Source: Cydia pomonella
Lineage: Eukaryota; Arthropoda; Insecta; Lepidoptera; Tortricidae
NCBI RefSeq assembly: GCF_033807575.1
Contig: NC_084721.1
Span: 3,038,001 to 3,102,000 of the forward strand
Direction of reading: 5' to 3'
DNA: 64,000 nucleotides
The position numbers and the translations under genes are program-made. The first letter of the stretch is position 1; each line of letters begins with the position of its first letter. The notes below the pieces were generated by a model. It saw nothing but the letters and a program-made list of their open reading frames with translations. It did not search any database and was not told the DNA's origin. Positions 30,543 to 41,400 of the stretch are shown piece after piece.

Positions 30543-31292
30543 TACATAGTACATTAACTATAGAGGCCGGGAAACGAAGGGTTGCAGGCCAAGTAGATAT
30601 AATAAGGACACGCGGCCGGAAATCCCGTTTCTCGCCGAGATTTGTATAGTGCTTTTCTCAAACTTGCAATGAAAATAAATTAATATTTTAAAAAACACTA
30701 GAAAAACACGCTTTCATAAATGCATATAAAAAACCATTACGTGACCTTTCTCACAAGTGCAAACACGACTATGATACGATATTCCATCATGGAATGCCAG
30801 TGCCTATCTTCCGGCTTCATCATCAGACCTTGAAACCTAATCGTGGTCAAAGTTCATTACAAGACTTTTCTTACAAATCCAATCAGCTATGATACGATGT
30901 TCCATCATGAAGTTCCAGTTCATATCTTCCGGCTCCATTATCAGATCAGTTCGACATTACCATATTATTGTATTGTCATCAGAACTACATACAGCTGCCA
31001 ATTTTCATGACGCTACGATCGTTAGAAGATGGTTAAATTAGAAACCTTAGATTCCATTACATAGTTACATACAGGTCGACCTAATATAAAAGCGTGTTAA
31101 TAAAAGCGTGTTAAAAGCGTGTTAATAAAATGATGTCAATTTGTTTTATTTAAAAGCGTGTTAATAAAATGATGTCAATTTGTTTTATTTGTAGGTTTAC
31201 ACTACTAGAAACAAATTACGAATCTATTACTATTTGACGTTTAAAAACAAAAGAAGGTTGCTTTACAGGCCTAGGTGTGTAAGGCTGTATGA
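30543..31292 (+). repeat. Repeat family E, expanded copy
   Basis: ACTATAGAGGCCGGGAAACG, CGTTTCTCGCCGAGATTTGT, ATTTGTAGGTTTACACTACT and TTTGACGTTTAAAAACAA recur in inverse orientation at 60186-60492. This copy has about 440 bp extra in its middle, including two diverged tandem units with ATGATACGAT.TTCCATCATG (near 30772 and 30891). Confidence 0.65.
31090..31190. repeat. Tandem repeat, exact 39-bp unit x2 plus partial units
   Basis: Units 31113-31151 and 31152-31190 are identical (AAAAGCGTGTTAATAAAATG...). They are preceded by two shortened AAAAGCGTGTTAA units. Confidence 0.88.
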
Positions 31293-31779
31293 AATTCCTT
31301 TACATATATCATCTTAGCTCATCACACCGGATACGTAATATTTCCGGATCAAAATTGAAGTCATTGTCAACATTTCATTGCAAGTTTGAGTAAAAATCTT
31401 GCCACCCTGACCATAGGCCCTGACATCAAACCTTGCCAAGACAAAGTAAATTTTGATTTTTTCGCGTCAAGTCAGCAGCAGTAATGTCGCAGCAGCAATG
31501 TAGCTGTACTTGCCATCCAAACGTCTCCTTAAGGAACCTACACAAGTTATGATGCGTACCTATAGGTACCAGACATGTTCCCGGCTCAGAGCTTCCGTTC
31601 CGCCGTATACAATATTCACATAAAACTCATGAGATGAATAGACAAAATAAAAAAGACGTATACTTCTTATGATGGCGCCTGATCCTCGTGATCCCCAAAG
31701 CTCGAATTTTAAGGAACGTGAACATGGATCCCAGAGATAGTATGTGTCAATTGGTGTCACTATTATTTGAACCGCATTT
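31293..31779. other. Unannotated interval
   Basis: No gene or repeat supported. Confidence 0.35.
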
Positions 31780-31893
31780 TGGGTTTAAAGATTTTTTTAT
31801 TACTCATAAAGAACAAAAGTTCACTTACAATGAGCTTAAACTATAAACAATTTCATACGTGGTTTACAATCACATCCAGCTAGTCGATGATAC

Positions 31894-32871
31894 TTAATAT
31901 ACATTGTCACTGATATATTTCTTCAACTTGGTTTTAAACATTTTTAATGACTTACAATTTTTCACTTCACTAGGTAAGTTATTGTACATCTGTGCTCCCT
32001 CGGACATGATGTTTCTTTTGCCGTATCCTGTTCTGTGCTTAAATAATTTAATTTTGTCTGTATTTCTCAGGCAATGTCTAAAATTTCGTTTTGTTAATGT
32101 AATGTTTGTATGTATTTTATTTGTTAGGATTTTTTGAATTAAGATACAAGTAGTATAAGTGTATAGTTGTTTTATATTGAATAGTTTGGTTTTTTTGTAA
32201 AGTGTTTTGGTATTCATAAGGTAGTTATACTTGAATAAGGATTTTATTAACTTGTTTTGTGACCTTTGTAAACTTATTAAGTTGGTTTTGGCAGCACAAC
32301 CCCATATTTCGACTAGATATTCTAAATTACATTTTACTAAAGAGTTGTATACAGTCATACGTACTTTAAGAGGGACACATCCAGCAATTTTACGAAGTGC
32401 ACCAGTTAAGGAAGTTAATTTAGATCTTACGTGTTCAATGTGTTCCTTCCAGTTTAATTTATCATCTAGGTGGAGGCCAAGGTATTTTTCATGATGGGAA
32501 CGATGAACTATTTCGTTATTGATGGTTAAGAGCGGAAGTTGGGGGATTGTTTTATTTTTTGCGGCAAATATCATAAAGGAAGTTTTTTTGATGTTAATAG
32601 TTAATTGATTGTGCTGACACCAAGTATGAAATTTGTCCAAGTCGAGTTGAGCCTTCCGTGTGAGTTGCAGGAGGTCAGTGCCAAAGTAAAAAATACAGGT
32701 ATCGTCTGCGTATAATGTAGTATCTCCAGTGAGTCCTATATTACACACGTTATTTACATAAATTAGAAACAGGAGTGGGCCTAATATGGAACCTTGAGGA
32801 ATGCCGCATTTGATTTCCAAGGGGTTACTAGTGTGTTTGCCAATTTTTACAGTTTGGAATCGTCCATTCAA
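31894..32871 (-). pseudogene. LINE ORF2, RT palm/thumb and C-terminus
   Basis: Third coding block of the split LINE, 325 codons. It opens at NGRFQTVKIG and has CGIPQGSILGPLLFLIYVN (motif B), TTLYADDTCIF with catalytic YADD (motif C) and KYLGLHLDDKLNW. It ends with the usual lepidopteran LINE C-terminus (YNNLPSEVKNC, then MFKTKLKKYI). It is one frame off the preceding block, by an indel near 32880, so the polymerase cannot be made intact. Confidence 0.87.
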
Positions 32872-32889
32872 ATAGGATTTTAATAAATC

Positions 32890-33240
32890 TTAGGCCGATC
32901 CTGTGATACCTAGGTTCTCAAGTTTTTGTAGGAGCAGTGCGTGATTAACCGTGTCGAACGCTTTTTTTAAATCTATGAAAATTCCCAAACAAAACTGTTT
33001 TTGATCAATGCTGGTTTTGATTTTAGTAATAAGATCAATTGTCGCTGATAATGTATTGGCTTGCTTTCTAAAACCGTATTGATTTTGGGTTATAAAGTTA
33101 TTTTGTTTTAAGTGTTCATCTAGTCGATTGTAAATAATTCTTTCGTAAATTTTTGACATCACAGGCAGGACCGAGATGGGTCGGTAGTTCCCGGGATCGG
33201 ATCGTGGGCCTGCCTTATAGATAGGTGTTACTTTAGCCAT
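32890..33240 (-). pseudogene. LINE ORF2, RT fingers and motif A
   Basis: Second RT block, 116 codons. VTPIYKAGPRSDPGNYRPIS (RT0/1 region), QYGFRKQANT and the motif A run FIDLKKAFDTVNH with the first catalytic Asp are visible. It ends at an early stop after GITGSA, where an indel shifts the frame. At the upstream side a further shift near 33255 separates it from the endonuclease/linker frame. Confidence 0.87.
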
Positions 33241-33268
33241 CTTGAGACTATCTGGAAAGATACCTGAT

Positions 33269-34425
33269 TTAAGAGATTAAGTTTATACAGTTTACAAGTT
33301 TCTTAGATATAAGGTCTTTTAAACAATTTATGGACTTCGCGCTTATTTCATCTAGTCCTGTGCTAGTGTCCTGTTTCAAATTACTAATTATAGAAATGAC
33401 TTCACCTTCCGTGCAAGGGCGTAGTTCATTTAGGCTTGTATGAGGAGTTGTGTTGATATACGTTAATATATAGTTTTTATTAATTTGTGAAATTTTTGGG
33501 ATTTTTTCAGATAGCAGAGAGCCAACTGTCGTAAAAAACTCATTGAATATTTTACAGACTTGATCACCATCCTCTACAAGAATAGAATTCATCATAAGTT
33601 TCGGGGGAACACAGATGTGTTTGACCTTATTTGCTACAAGTGTATTTATCAAGTTCCACATTTTCTTCGGATTATTTTGACATTTAGTAAATGCTTCGGA
33701 ATAATAGGTTTCTTTTGTGTTCTTTATTAGTTGTTGTACCTTATTTCTTTCAATTTTAAGCTCGTTCTTTAAAATGCTGTTGTTTTTTTGCTTAGTCCAA
33801 AGCATATTTCTTTTGTTAATTTTGTCTATTATAGTTTTATTAATCCAATCCTCTTTAGGCGCATTTTGTATTTTTATCTTTGCTACTGTGTTTTTAATTA
33901 TATTAGTTTTAATCAGATTTTCAAGGCATGTGTAGTTGTGATCATCGGAATCTAAGTTTGTTTCTTCAAAGCTTTTGTATAATTGGGAGTAGTTGATAGT
34001 CGTGTAGTGTATCTTCCGTTCCTGATCGATCCTTTGATTTATTAATTCAACTGCAACCTGTTTATGGTCTGAGAGAGAGTTGTCAATTAGTGTCAGATTA
34101 TACGGATTTTTATTAATAGAAGTGCAGACGTGATCTAAGATAGTTTTGTTCGTGGTTGATTCGCGGGTGCAGTGATCAGCGTCAGTTATGTTCATAACGT
34201 TATATCCTGATTCTTCCAGCGTGCTCAGGTACATTCTAGTATCGTTGTCATTAGTAAGTAGGTCTATGTTAAAGTCGCCGAAGACAATGCCTCGTTTCCT
34301 CTGTTCCAATTGGAGCGAGTATGTATCCAAAAACGTAGATGTGTTCCGTTTGTCAGGCTTATAAATGGCTCCAACATGTAATGCGAATTTTGGTAAATAT
34401 ATCCAGACGTAATGCATTCCAAGGT
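33269..34425 (-). pseudogene. LINE ORF2, endonuclease C-half and linker
   Basis: AP-like endonuclease C-terminal half: YVWIYLPKFALHVGAIYKPD, VFGDFNIDLL (catalytic GDFN), DHVCTS and the terminal catalytic SDHKQV. A long linker with KMWNLINTLV and TGLDEISAKSI then leads into RT. The first codons of the apparent frame (34462-34426) belong to the terminal repeat of the inserted DNA transposon, not to the LINE. The frame ends at a stop 33269-33271, just before the RT start. Confidence 0.85.
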
Positions 34426-34427
34426 TA

Positions 34428-36267
34428 TACACGATGATTCTTAATCCGTGAACAGGAACCATCTTTTCTAACTCAGTAATTGATGGAGATTACGTTAAAG
34501 TAGTAATTACGTGGAAACAAACTTGTTTTTTTTAAATCATAATTTTAATTTTGAGTTAAATTTTATCCTAAAATCCTTGTCACTCTACTACCTTATCGGT
34601 TTTAATGAGTTTGTAACCTCTTTACAAACTTATTAGCAATTGACAATTTATAAGTAAACCCTGTCCTTGACATTGTCAATCACTTTTGTCATACGCATAA
34701 ACAAAGTCAGAGTCGTGAATATTGAATGAGAAAATTATAACTATTTTTCCAAAAATCATGCCTCCACCATATCCGTACTCAAATATCGAGCGTTACGACA
34801 TTGTACGTTTGTCGATACAAACGAACAGCACAAGACGAACCCAACAGTTATTTCATCCAAACGTCCCGATTCCCAGACACAATTTGATAAACCGCATGCA
34901 CCAAAACCTACGTGACTTCGGGCAGTTTACAGTGCCGCAACATGCTCAAGCACCCGGACGACGAATCTTAAGATTCTTTGCTCGGGATCCTCGAATTAGC
35001 ACTAGGCAAGCAGCGAGAAGATTTCGAGTGAGTCAATCCTTCGTGTGGCGGTTGCTTAACTTGTCCGATTTACATCCCTTTCATTTTCGACCCGTGCAAG
35101 ATTTTCTACCAACAGAGTTTGCAGGGAGGGTTGCTTTCTGTCAGTGGTTCGAGAGAAACATCGAAACCAATATCTTGTGCTCGGATGAATCGACCTTCAC
35201 GCGTATCGGTCAATTTAATGTCCATAATGAACACTTTTGGGCTGCCGAAAATCCTCGGCTCACCCGAAGAAACGCGTTTCAAGTGCGTTTCTCGGTAAAT
35301 GTGGGGGCAGGGATAATTAATGAGACATTAATTGGACCCATATTCATAGAAGAGAAATTAAATGGAGGAAACTACCTAAATTTGCTAAGGCATATGGTAA
35401 CAGAGCTGTTGGATGAAGTACCACTGCGGAATTTGAATAACCTGCATTTCCAGCATGATGGTGCCCCTGCACATTTTGAACATAGGGTTCGCGACTACCT
35501 GAACGCGGAATTCCCTGGGCGGTGGATCGGCCGCGGCGGCCCTATCGCATGGCGTCCACGCAGTCCAGATCTCACTCCATTGGATTTTTACCTTTGGAGT
35601 GACGTAAAACGAATTGTTTATGAACAAGAGTCCAATACTGTACTAGAACTCCGCCAAAGAATATGCAACGCATTTGACGAAGCTAGCCCTTATGGCTAGC
35701 AATTCTCTTCGCAGAATTAAAAATAATCACAGGCGTCGAGCGGAGCTGTGTCAAGAACAACACGGTGGTCATTTTGAACACCTGTTAAATTATGTTTAAA
35801 ATAATCTTTTTTATGTTTTAGTTAGTCTGGTATGCAGTAGCTTTTATTGTTTTGTATTTATTTATTAAATTGTACAGTTTAAAAACAAATCGTTTTACTT
35901 GTTCAAAATTTAACTTGTTAAGTAGCTTGCAAATAAAAATTTAGGTAATGCACTTTATGTTAATCACCTACCAATTATTTTCGTCGTTATCAGTGCAGCA
36001 CTGATAAGATTACAAGTACATAGAAGTATTTATTGACATAAGATCCATCAAATTTCCCGCCATACTGATGGCACTTGACGTATCGTAGTTAAACTTTATT
36101 ATACTGTAGGATGACCATGTATTCAATGGTTACTTGTTTTAAGTATGTTTTCACTTTTAATTAATTAAACAGTGAAGAAATAACGCGAGACCTCGCCGAA
36201 TAAGTTTAATTTGGGCAAAATTTTAATATTATTCCACTCCTGTTCACGGATTAAAAATCATCGTGTA
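34428..36267 (+). mobile_element. Tc1/mariner-superfamily transposon, 1,840 bp, inserted in the LINE endonuclease
   Basis: Terminal inverted repeats 34428-34457 and 36238-36267 match at 29 of 30 positions (TACACGATGATT... and TTAATCCGTGAACAGGA). TA at 34426-34427 and 36268-36269 is the target duplication. It encloses a transposase on the plus strand, opposite to the LINE. Confidence 0.9.
34758..35799 (+). pseudogene. DDD transposase (IS630/Tc1/mariner superfamily), one frameshift
   Basis: Cut-and-paste transposase of the surrounding TIR element. The ATG at 34758 is the first in frame. Residues about 75-105 (RDPRISTRQAARRFRVSQSF) form a helix-turn-helix that would bind the inverted repeats. 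The catalytic core shows Asp143 (CSDESTF), Asp234 (QHDGAPAHF) and Asp271 (RSPDLTPLDFYLW), with 36 residues between the last two. That differs from the classical mariner (34) and maT (37) spacings. Residues up to 313 are in one frame. A one-base shift near 35690 moves the C-terminal 35 or so residues (ASNSLRRIKNNHRRR) into the next frame, ending at 35797-35799. One repairable-looking lesion and 29/30 TIRs suggest a recent insertion. Confidence 0.87.
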
Positions 36268-36591
36268 TAGTTCTTCTGTGACGTCATACCTTAGGCTGTT
36301 ATGCACGTATATTGACACACCCCCTCCACGCTTATCCGTTCTTATATTATATATATGGGAATAATTTGGTAGTTGATAGTGGTTCGCTTCTGCCTCGGAC
36401 TCAATCCATGTTTCCGTAATGATTATAAGATGAACTAGTGAATTTAATGATTTTAAAATGCATTTTAATTCGTCAAACTTTCCAGGTGCACGAATACTTC
36501 TAATATTGGCATAAAAAAATTTAAGCGAGGACTTGGCTTTAAATAAATCTTGGTAGCTATTTGTGATATAATGAGCCGATTCGTAAATTAT
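36268..36591 (-). pseudogene. LINE ORF2, endonuclease N-half
   Basis: Minus-strand frame with FFYANIRSIRAPGKFDEL, IIITETWI (catalytic Glu) and TDKRGGGVSIYVHNSLRYDV, the N-terminal half of the AP-like endonuclease. It is open from just after the ORF1 stop. It is interrupted at VTEEL by the TA target of the DNA transposon. The matching C-half resumes at 34425. Confidence 0.82.
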
Positions 36592-36596
36592 ATTTT

Positions 36597-37361
36597 CTAT
36601 TGGTTTTGCTTTTCTAAGTTTTTTGGATCATTTTGGACAATTTTTGGCGTTCCTTTTATGTATTTAATGGTTAGATTTAGTTCCCCGTTGCCTTCACGAC
36701 GCGCCAATTCCTCCCTTACGTCATTCAAAAGTTTTTTCTGGGCCGGTGTTTGGTCATTGTATAGGCGATACCTATCGTTTAGTTTCGATTTGTTTCGTAA
36801 TAGATATTTTGCAGTATCTGGTGATGCAAAAAATAACTTTAATGGTCGAGTTTTGGAAGCATTATATTTGCCTAATCTCAAAGCTTTTGTTGGTGGTGGG
36901 CATGCATTATATATGGTTTTTAACACTTTAATCGCTTCATTTATATCATATTCTTGCCTAGCGACCGTGTCTTTGTCGTTAATTTCTGGTATACCCACTA
37001 ACAAAACATTGTGCATGCGTCTAAGTCGATCATACGACTCTAGGATGATGTCCTCGCGAGAGGCGGCAAGCGGATTAGTGTCATGTTGTGAATGGGTAGC
37101 CTCATGTTGCATTGTTGGTTCACTATTTTTTAACAAATGGACTTCCTGTTCTAATATTTGAATTTTATTTCTCATTTCAGAATTTTCAGATTTTATAGTA
37201 ACAATTTCTTTCTGAATTTTTTCATATTTTATGTTAAGATTCTCTGTCGCAAGCTTCAGGTTTACAATTTCGTCTTTTATTACGTTACAGCTGTTGTTTA
37301 TTTGAGAAGTTTCAGTTTTTTGGGATTTAGCAAAATCTTTCATGAACGATGATGTTTTCAT
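36597..37361 (-). pseudogene. LINE ORF1, coiled coil and RRM-like region
   Basis: ORF1-type nucleic-acid chaperone that would coat the LINE RNA. Residues about 25-80 of this frame form a heptad-rich coiled coil (NLKLATENLNIKYEKIQKE). There follow DRLRRMHNVLLVGIPE and LRLGKYNASKTRPLKLFF, an RRM-like fold seen in jockey/CR1 ORF1p, and a basic C-terminal domain (NDQTPAQKKLLNDVREEL). It has no CCHC knuckles. The true N-terminus lies in another frame (37527-37327), so one indel near 37350 breaks the ORF. Confidence 0.72.
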
Positions 37362-37527
37362 TACGAAACGAGTTCAGCTGTTCGCTAATATCAAGGTCAT
37401 GATCACGGTCCTTTCTCTTTCTTGTATTGACAAAATTATCTTCCCGTGCCAGTGAATACAAGTCCGGGTTCGAATGATGCGATCCATTTCCGCTACCGCT
37501 TGTGCCTTCTCGTTGCGGCGAACTCAT
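37327..37527 (-). pseudogene. LINE ORF1 N-terminus, frameshifted
   Basis: Starts MSSPQREGTSGSGNGSHH at ATG 37527-37525, with a Ser/Gly-rich then basic stretch (NTRKRKDRDHDLD). It runs 66 codons to a stop caused by the indel that separates it from the coiled-coil frame. Same gene as 36597-37361. Confidence 0.7.
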
Positions 37528-37765
37528 GACTGGTTTCGAGTACTTCGCTAGCGCTAAGCGAGCGCGATAAGGATAGTTAAATGCGTTGCTTACCGGTGTC
37601 CGAAGAAGGTCAAATGCACTGATCTTGCGTTATTTAAAAAAAGGCTTTAAGTTGTAACAATACAAGGCGTATTTTCAATTGGAGTTCACTGGTACAATTT
37701 TATTAGGATTATTTAAAACCAAACACACGTGTGCTTTGCTCGACCGCTGGCGCTATCTCGCCCTC

Positions 37766-39061
37766 GCTTTTAAGACCTAAAATCTGTTTTTGCTATCACA
37801 ATATATGGCCCTAAACATTTTTCCTCTGTTCATTTTAGTAATTTTGTATTGTATAACACTCTTGTACCAATTATGGATCTACTGATGTCTGTTTTGTTGA
37901 AATTCGCTCAATAATTTAGGTGCTAGAAGAAAAAATATGATTTCATATTTGGAGTCCTCTCAAGGCGGCTCTATAAATTTTTCTTTAATAAAACCAGTGT
38001 AAACAGGTCATGAAGGATAAGAGAAATCTATCGATATATCGTTTTTAAAAATCCGGCTAGTATCCTAAGCTACAGGGTGTACTAAATCATCAGTACTTAA
38101 ACCCATAATCCTACTTTCTGGTTAAGTCACAGTCGAGTATAATGTTGATATTGGGGTAGACCATGTATGTACAAATGTATAGGCAAAAGTGGAATTAATA
38201 CTCCTCCGAGTTTCCTAGGAGAATGTCCCCTGGTAGTGTATAAGCGCTAAACCTAGATTCAGATATTATTTTCTATAACAAGATGTTTTTCCGCAAAGAT
38301 ATCTGGGACTTTTTCGTGTATTATTTAATAAGCTTTAATGTTGTCTTACACTATATTTTCCAAGATAACGTAGATTTTGAGTAAAACCCGAATTTCTCCA
38401 GGATGGTACACATTTTCCAAGATGGCTGCGATTACTCGAGGCCCCCAAATGTCAAATGGTATGGACACGAATAGGGGCCTTTAATTTACATACATACCAA
38501 ATTTCAGGACTGTCCAAGAGATTTCGATGTTTGTTCTATTCCGACTGTGCTAAATTATATTAAGTTGTATCCGCCCAGTGGTACTGTATTTGAAATAACG
38601 TGACTCATCACTCAACAGCTCCTGGGTTGTAAAATATATCTTTAATTAAGTCCTTAAGTACGCAATATAAGCATTTTATTGCGATCTTTACTTTACGACC
38701 TTTCGATTGTTATTGGCCGTTACGACCATCACGTACATCGTTATGTTCTGATCGGAAACGATTATTTTACGTCCAAAATTCGAGGATTTCTGGGATATGG
38801 AAGCTTTGTATTTTTGTACCTAAAAGATAGTTTATTACATTTGTACTGAGGTATAAAGACTCTTACACACTCTTACACTGACATACTTTCCCACATAGCT
38901 AAATATTGTATTGTAGAAAATAAAGCTATTAAGATAGGTACCGTAAAATATCCTAAATAAAATCTCCCAAACGCGACCCAAAATGAATTTTTAATATCTT
39001 TGTTTGGGAGTGACCTTAATTTGAATTTTGAATCACGTAGTTCTTAGGCAAGATATATTTT
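37766..39061. other. Unannotated interval
   Basis: No gene supported. TTTTCCAAGATGGCTGCG near 38410 is a dispersed-repeat-like block. Confidence 0.35.
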
Positions 39062-39510
39062 TTTTTTTAGCCCGATATAGTGTCCCAGTTGTGCTATTTC
39101 TGGCCAGTTACTGATGAAGGTGTCTAGGTCGCCCCGCCATCTCCGCCTGGGCCTGCCACGTCCGCGCTTAACTTACGGCATCCACTTGGTGGCTATACTA
39201 GCCCACCTATCCGGATGCATGCGGCAGATGTGACCCGCCCAGTCCCACTTCAGCCTGGCGGTCTTCGCCCCTACGTCAGCTATGTGTGTTTTGGAGCGCA
39301 ATGTAGTGTTTCGGATGCGATCCGTCCTTGTGACACCTAGAATGCTGCGCTCCATTGCTCGTTGGCAAACCTTCAATTTGGACTTCTGACTCTCGGTGAG
39401 CGACCGTGTTTGGGCACCGTAGGTTAAGACAGGCAGAATACACATATCAACTATGTAGTTTACGCTTTAGTGGCATTGGAAGGTCGCCCTTCATTAGTTC
39501 CTGCATGGAC
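39062..39510 (-). pseudogene. RTE-type LINE ORF2 C-terminus
   Basis: Minus frame 39445-39173 has CILPVLTYGAQTRSLTESQK, CQRAMERSILGVTRTDRIRN and LKWDWAGHICRMHPDRW, the conserved C-terminal domain of lepidopteran RTE endonuclease-reverse transcriptases. After an in-frame TAA (39172-39170) the homologous sequence continues with KRGRGRPRRRWRGDLDTF to about 39065. Upstream, MKGDLPMPLKRKL (near 39500-39460) is in another frame. All catalytic domains are absent, so this is a dead 5'-truncated copy. A second RTE end, in opposite orientation, lies at 39769. Confidence 0.8.
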
Positions 39511-39768
39511 CAGTAGCCAGGTATACCGTGTGTCAATCCAATACGGGGAAATATGTAAACGTTGGTTAGCATCTAAGATGTATATTGAGATAAATTTCGC
39601 TTAGAAATACAACGAAAATAATTAACCATACAAAAAAATTCATCCCGCAATGTAAAGCAACAGACAAGTTATGAGATACGAGATTTTTAAAGTAACATTT
39701 AATGCACTAAGTATAAAAAGCTCGTATTTCCTAATGTCATGTCATGTTATATCTCGTTATGTTTGCAG

Positions 39769-39917
39769 AAGTTGGCTCGTTGGGTGGACGACATTCGAAA
39801 AATTGCGGGACACTTCTGGATGCGATTAGCTCAGGATCGGGACAAGTGGCGTACTGGAAGAGAGGCCTATGCTCAGCAGGGGGCGATAAAGGCTGATATG
39901 ATGATGATGATGATGAA
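39769..39917 (+). pseudogene. RTE-type LINE terminal fragment with (ATG)n tail
   Basis: KLARWVDDIRKIAGHFWMRL, AQDRDKWRTGREAYAQQGAI, then an ATGATGATG run at 39897-39917. This is the very end of RTE ORF2, fused to the simple repeat these elements end in. About 50 residues remain. Confidence 0.75.
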
Positions 39918-40271
39918 ATTTTCAAAGAATAATTACGGGGTCATAATTAAGTGTAACTTAAAAAAACACTTCTTAATAATGATTATACGGATAATTTATA
40001 TAAGCTATATAAGAATTTGTTTGAAGATAATACACGTTTAGTTTTAGTTAAATACTTCTAATATTTATAATATTTTGTTAAAGACGTGTAGATAAGAAAA
40101 AAATCCTCAAATTTGTATAATCAACGTATTTCTGGGCTATACTTATTGTAGAATGTCGACTATGACTGAATTTGAAAATACTTAATTTGTGATATGGTTT
40201 AGTAAGGATTTTCCGCTATAACTGCTAAACTTTGTACTGTTTACTTTTCAAGCATTCGATTTTTATTAGCT
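39918..40271. other. Unannotated interval
   Basis: AT-rich; nothing recognised. Confidence 0.35.
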
Positions 40272-40672
40272 ATTAGCAGTGGGGCGACACTCCTCCTTTC
40301 GCCTTTTCTCGGCTCCGTTCGGCTCAGCATTGCTCCGAGCAATTATTAGGGCTCCACTACACGATGGCCCAGCGTAGGCCAGTCCAAGGGACGGATTTAT
40401 TCGTTAGAGGGAGCCAGTGATATTTCTATTTCATTCCATCGCATAGCTGCGTCCGACCGGCCTACGCTGGGCCATAATGTAGTGGAGCCCTTAGGGTTGG
40501 CAGAAGTATACGTGCACGACCACAGATAAGATAATTATTTGAATTTGCCGAAAGGGATAGTGCCATACATTAGAAAGGAACAGCATAATTTGTCCCCGAA
40601 TCGCTGTCAAACTTCGGTTTTGTAGGAAGTGTGATTTCTGGGCGGTAGTACTATTATTTATTCTGTACTATT
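40272..40672. mobile_element. Repeat family D, copy interrupted by a MITE
   Basis: Inverted counterpart of 21452-21735: GGGGCGACACTCCTCC, GCTCCGAGCAATTATTAGGG, CGTGCACGACCACAGATAAG, CTGTCAAACTTCGG. Split at ATTATTA/GGG by 40349-40490. Confidence 0.75.
40349..40490. mobile_element. 142-bp MITE with TTA duplication, nested in family D
   Basis: Arms of about 32 bp: GGGCTCCACTACACGATGGC against GGGCTCCACTACATTATGGC, both then reading CCAGCGTAGGCC. TTA flanks both sides (40346-40348, 40491-40493). TTA duplication and G-rich ends suggest PIF/Harbinger-type mobilisation. Confidence 0.85.
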
Positions 40673-41089
40673 ACAACGCTCGACACGTACGTCGTTATTT
40701 TCACTGGCTATTCGATTTTCAACAGAAGGTACCGTTGGATGAGATAGGAGAAAATCTTTCGTATGCCCGGCTCGTATAGAAAAGTGGTTTTAGATTTTGA
40801 AATCAGCTTGAATAAGAAAATACGCCATATGTCAGTGAAAATCATTTATTAACTTTCAACATCATTAAAATTATCTCAAACACGGTTAGGATAATGAATC
40901 ATTACCGATTAAAAAAAAAATATGGTCCCCATCAGAAGTTACACCAAAAGAAAAATATATTAGGGCTTAAATAAAAATATTGCTTTTTGAGAATAAGTAA
41001 GCATAGAGTGCTTACTCCATCAGTTTCTTACCAAAACACTTATTATTTTTGCAGTCGAGGAATTCCTAGTTGCGATTTTTCCATACAAA
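40673..41089. other. Unannotated interval
   Basis: Nothing supported. Confidence 0.35.
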
Positions 41090-41400
41090 CGCTCTCGACT
41101 GATTCCTCCCTGGATTTTTAACCTAGAGCAGTGATTTTTTCAAATAAGATCAATATCATCAATATCTGTGCCGCTATGTTTTGCTTTTTTGGATTATTTT
41201 ATTTTGAAGAAAGATACAGCGCCTCGAAAATCGCAAAAACGGCTCAATTGAATTGGCTGTAAAAAAAGGCACAGTATACAAATATGACAAAAAATATCCA
41301 AAAAATCAAAACATAGCGGCATAGATTATTTCTTCCTCTTGCAATTTCCAAAATTTCATAATGATTAGTTGCGTTTTGGAGGAGGAAACAGTCGAGAGCG
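41090..41400. repeat. Nested inverted repeats (possible MITE)
   Basis: CGCTCTCGACTGATTCCTCC (about 41090) faces GGAGGAAACAGTCGAGAGCG (ends 41400). Inside, GCCGCTATGTTTTG (41170) faces CAAAACATAGCGGC (41308). Part of a known style of lepidopteran foldback repeat. Confidence 0.6.

Larger units (their letters stand above)
31780..37765 (-). mobile_element. Near full-length LINE, decayed, split by a DNA transposon
   Basis: Runs from a 5' UTR (about 37765) through ORF1 (37527-36597) and ORF2 (about 36591-31894) to a short 3' UTR near 31780 ending AGTAATAAAAAAATC. The LINE itself is about 4.15 kb once the 1,840-bp transposon at 34428-36267 is subtracted. At least four frame breaks make it non-functional. 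Clade jockey/CR1-like. Confidence 0.82.

Noticed and set aside
32231..32494. Plus-strand frames within the LINE RT region
   Set aside because: Antisense shadows of RT, whose YADD and PQGS motifs are on the minus strand.
36550..37161. Plus-strand 203-codon frame rich in Phe and Ser
   Set aside because: It is the antisense of LINE ORF1; the minus frame has the coiled-coil and RRM-like features.
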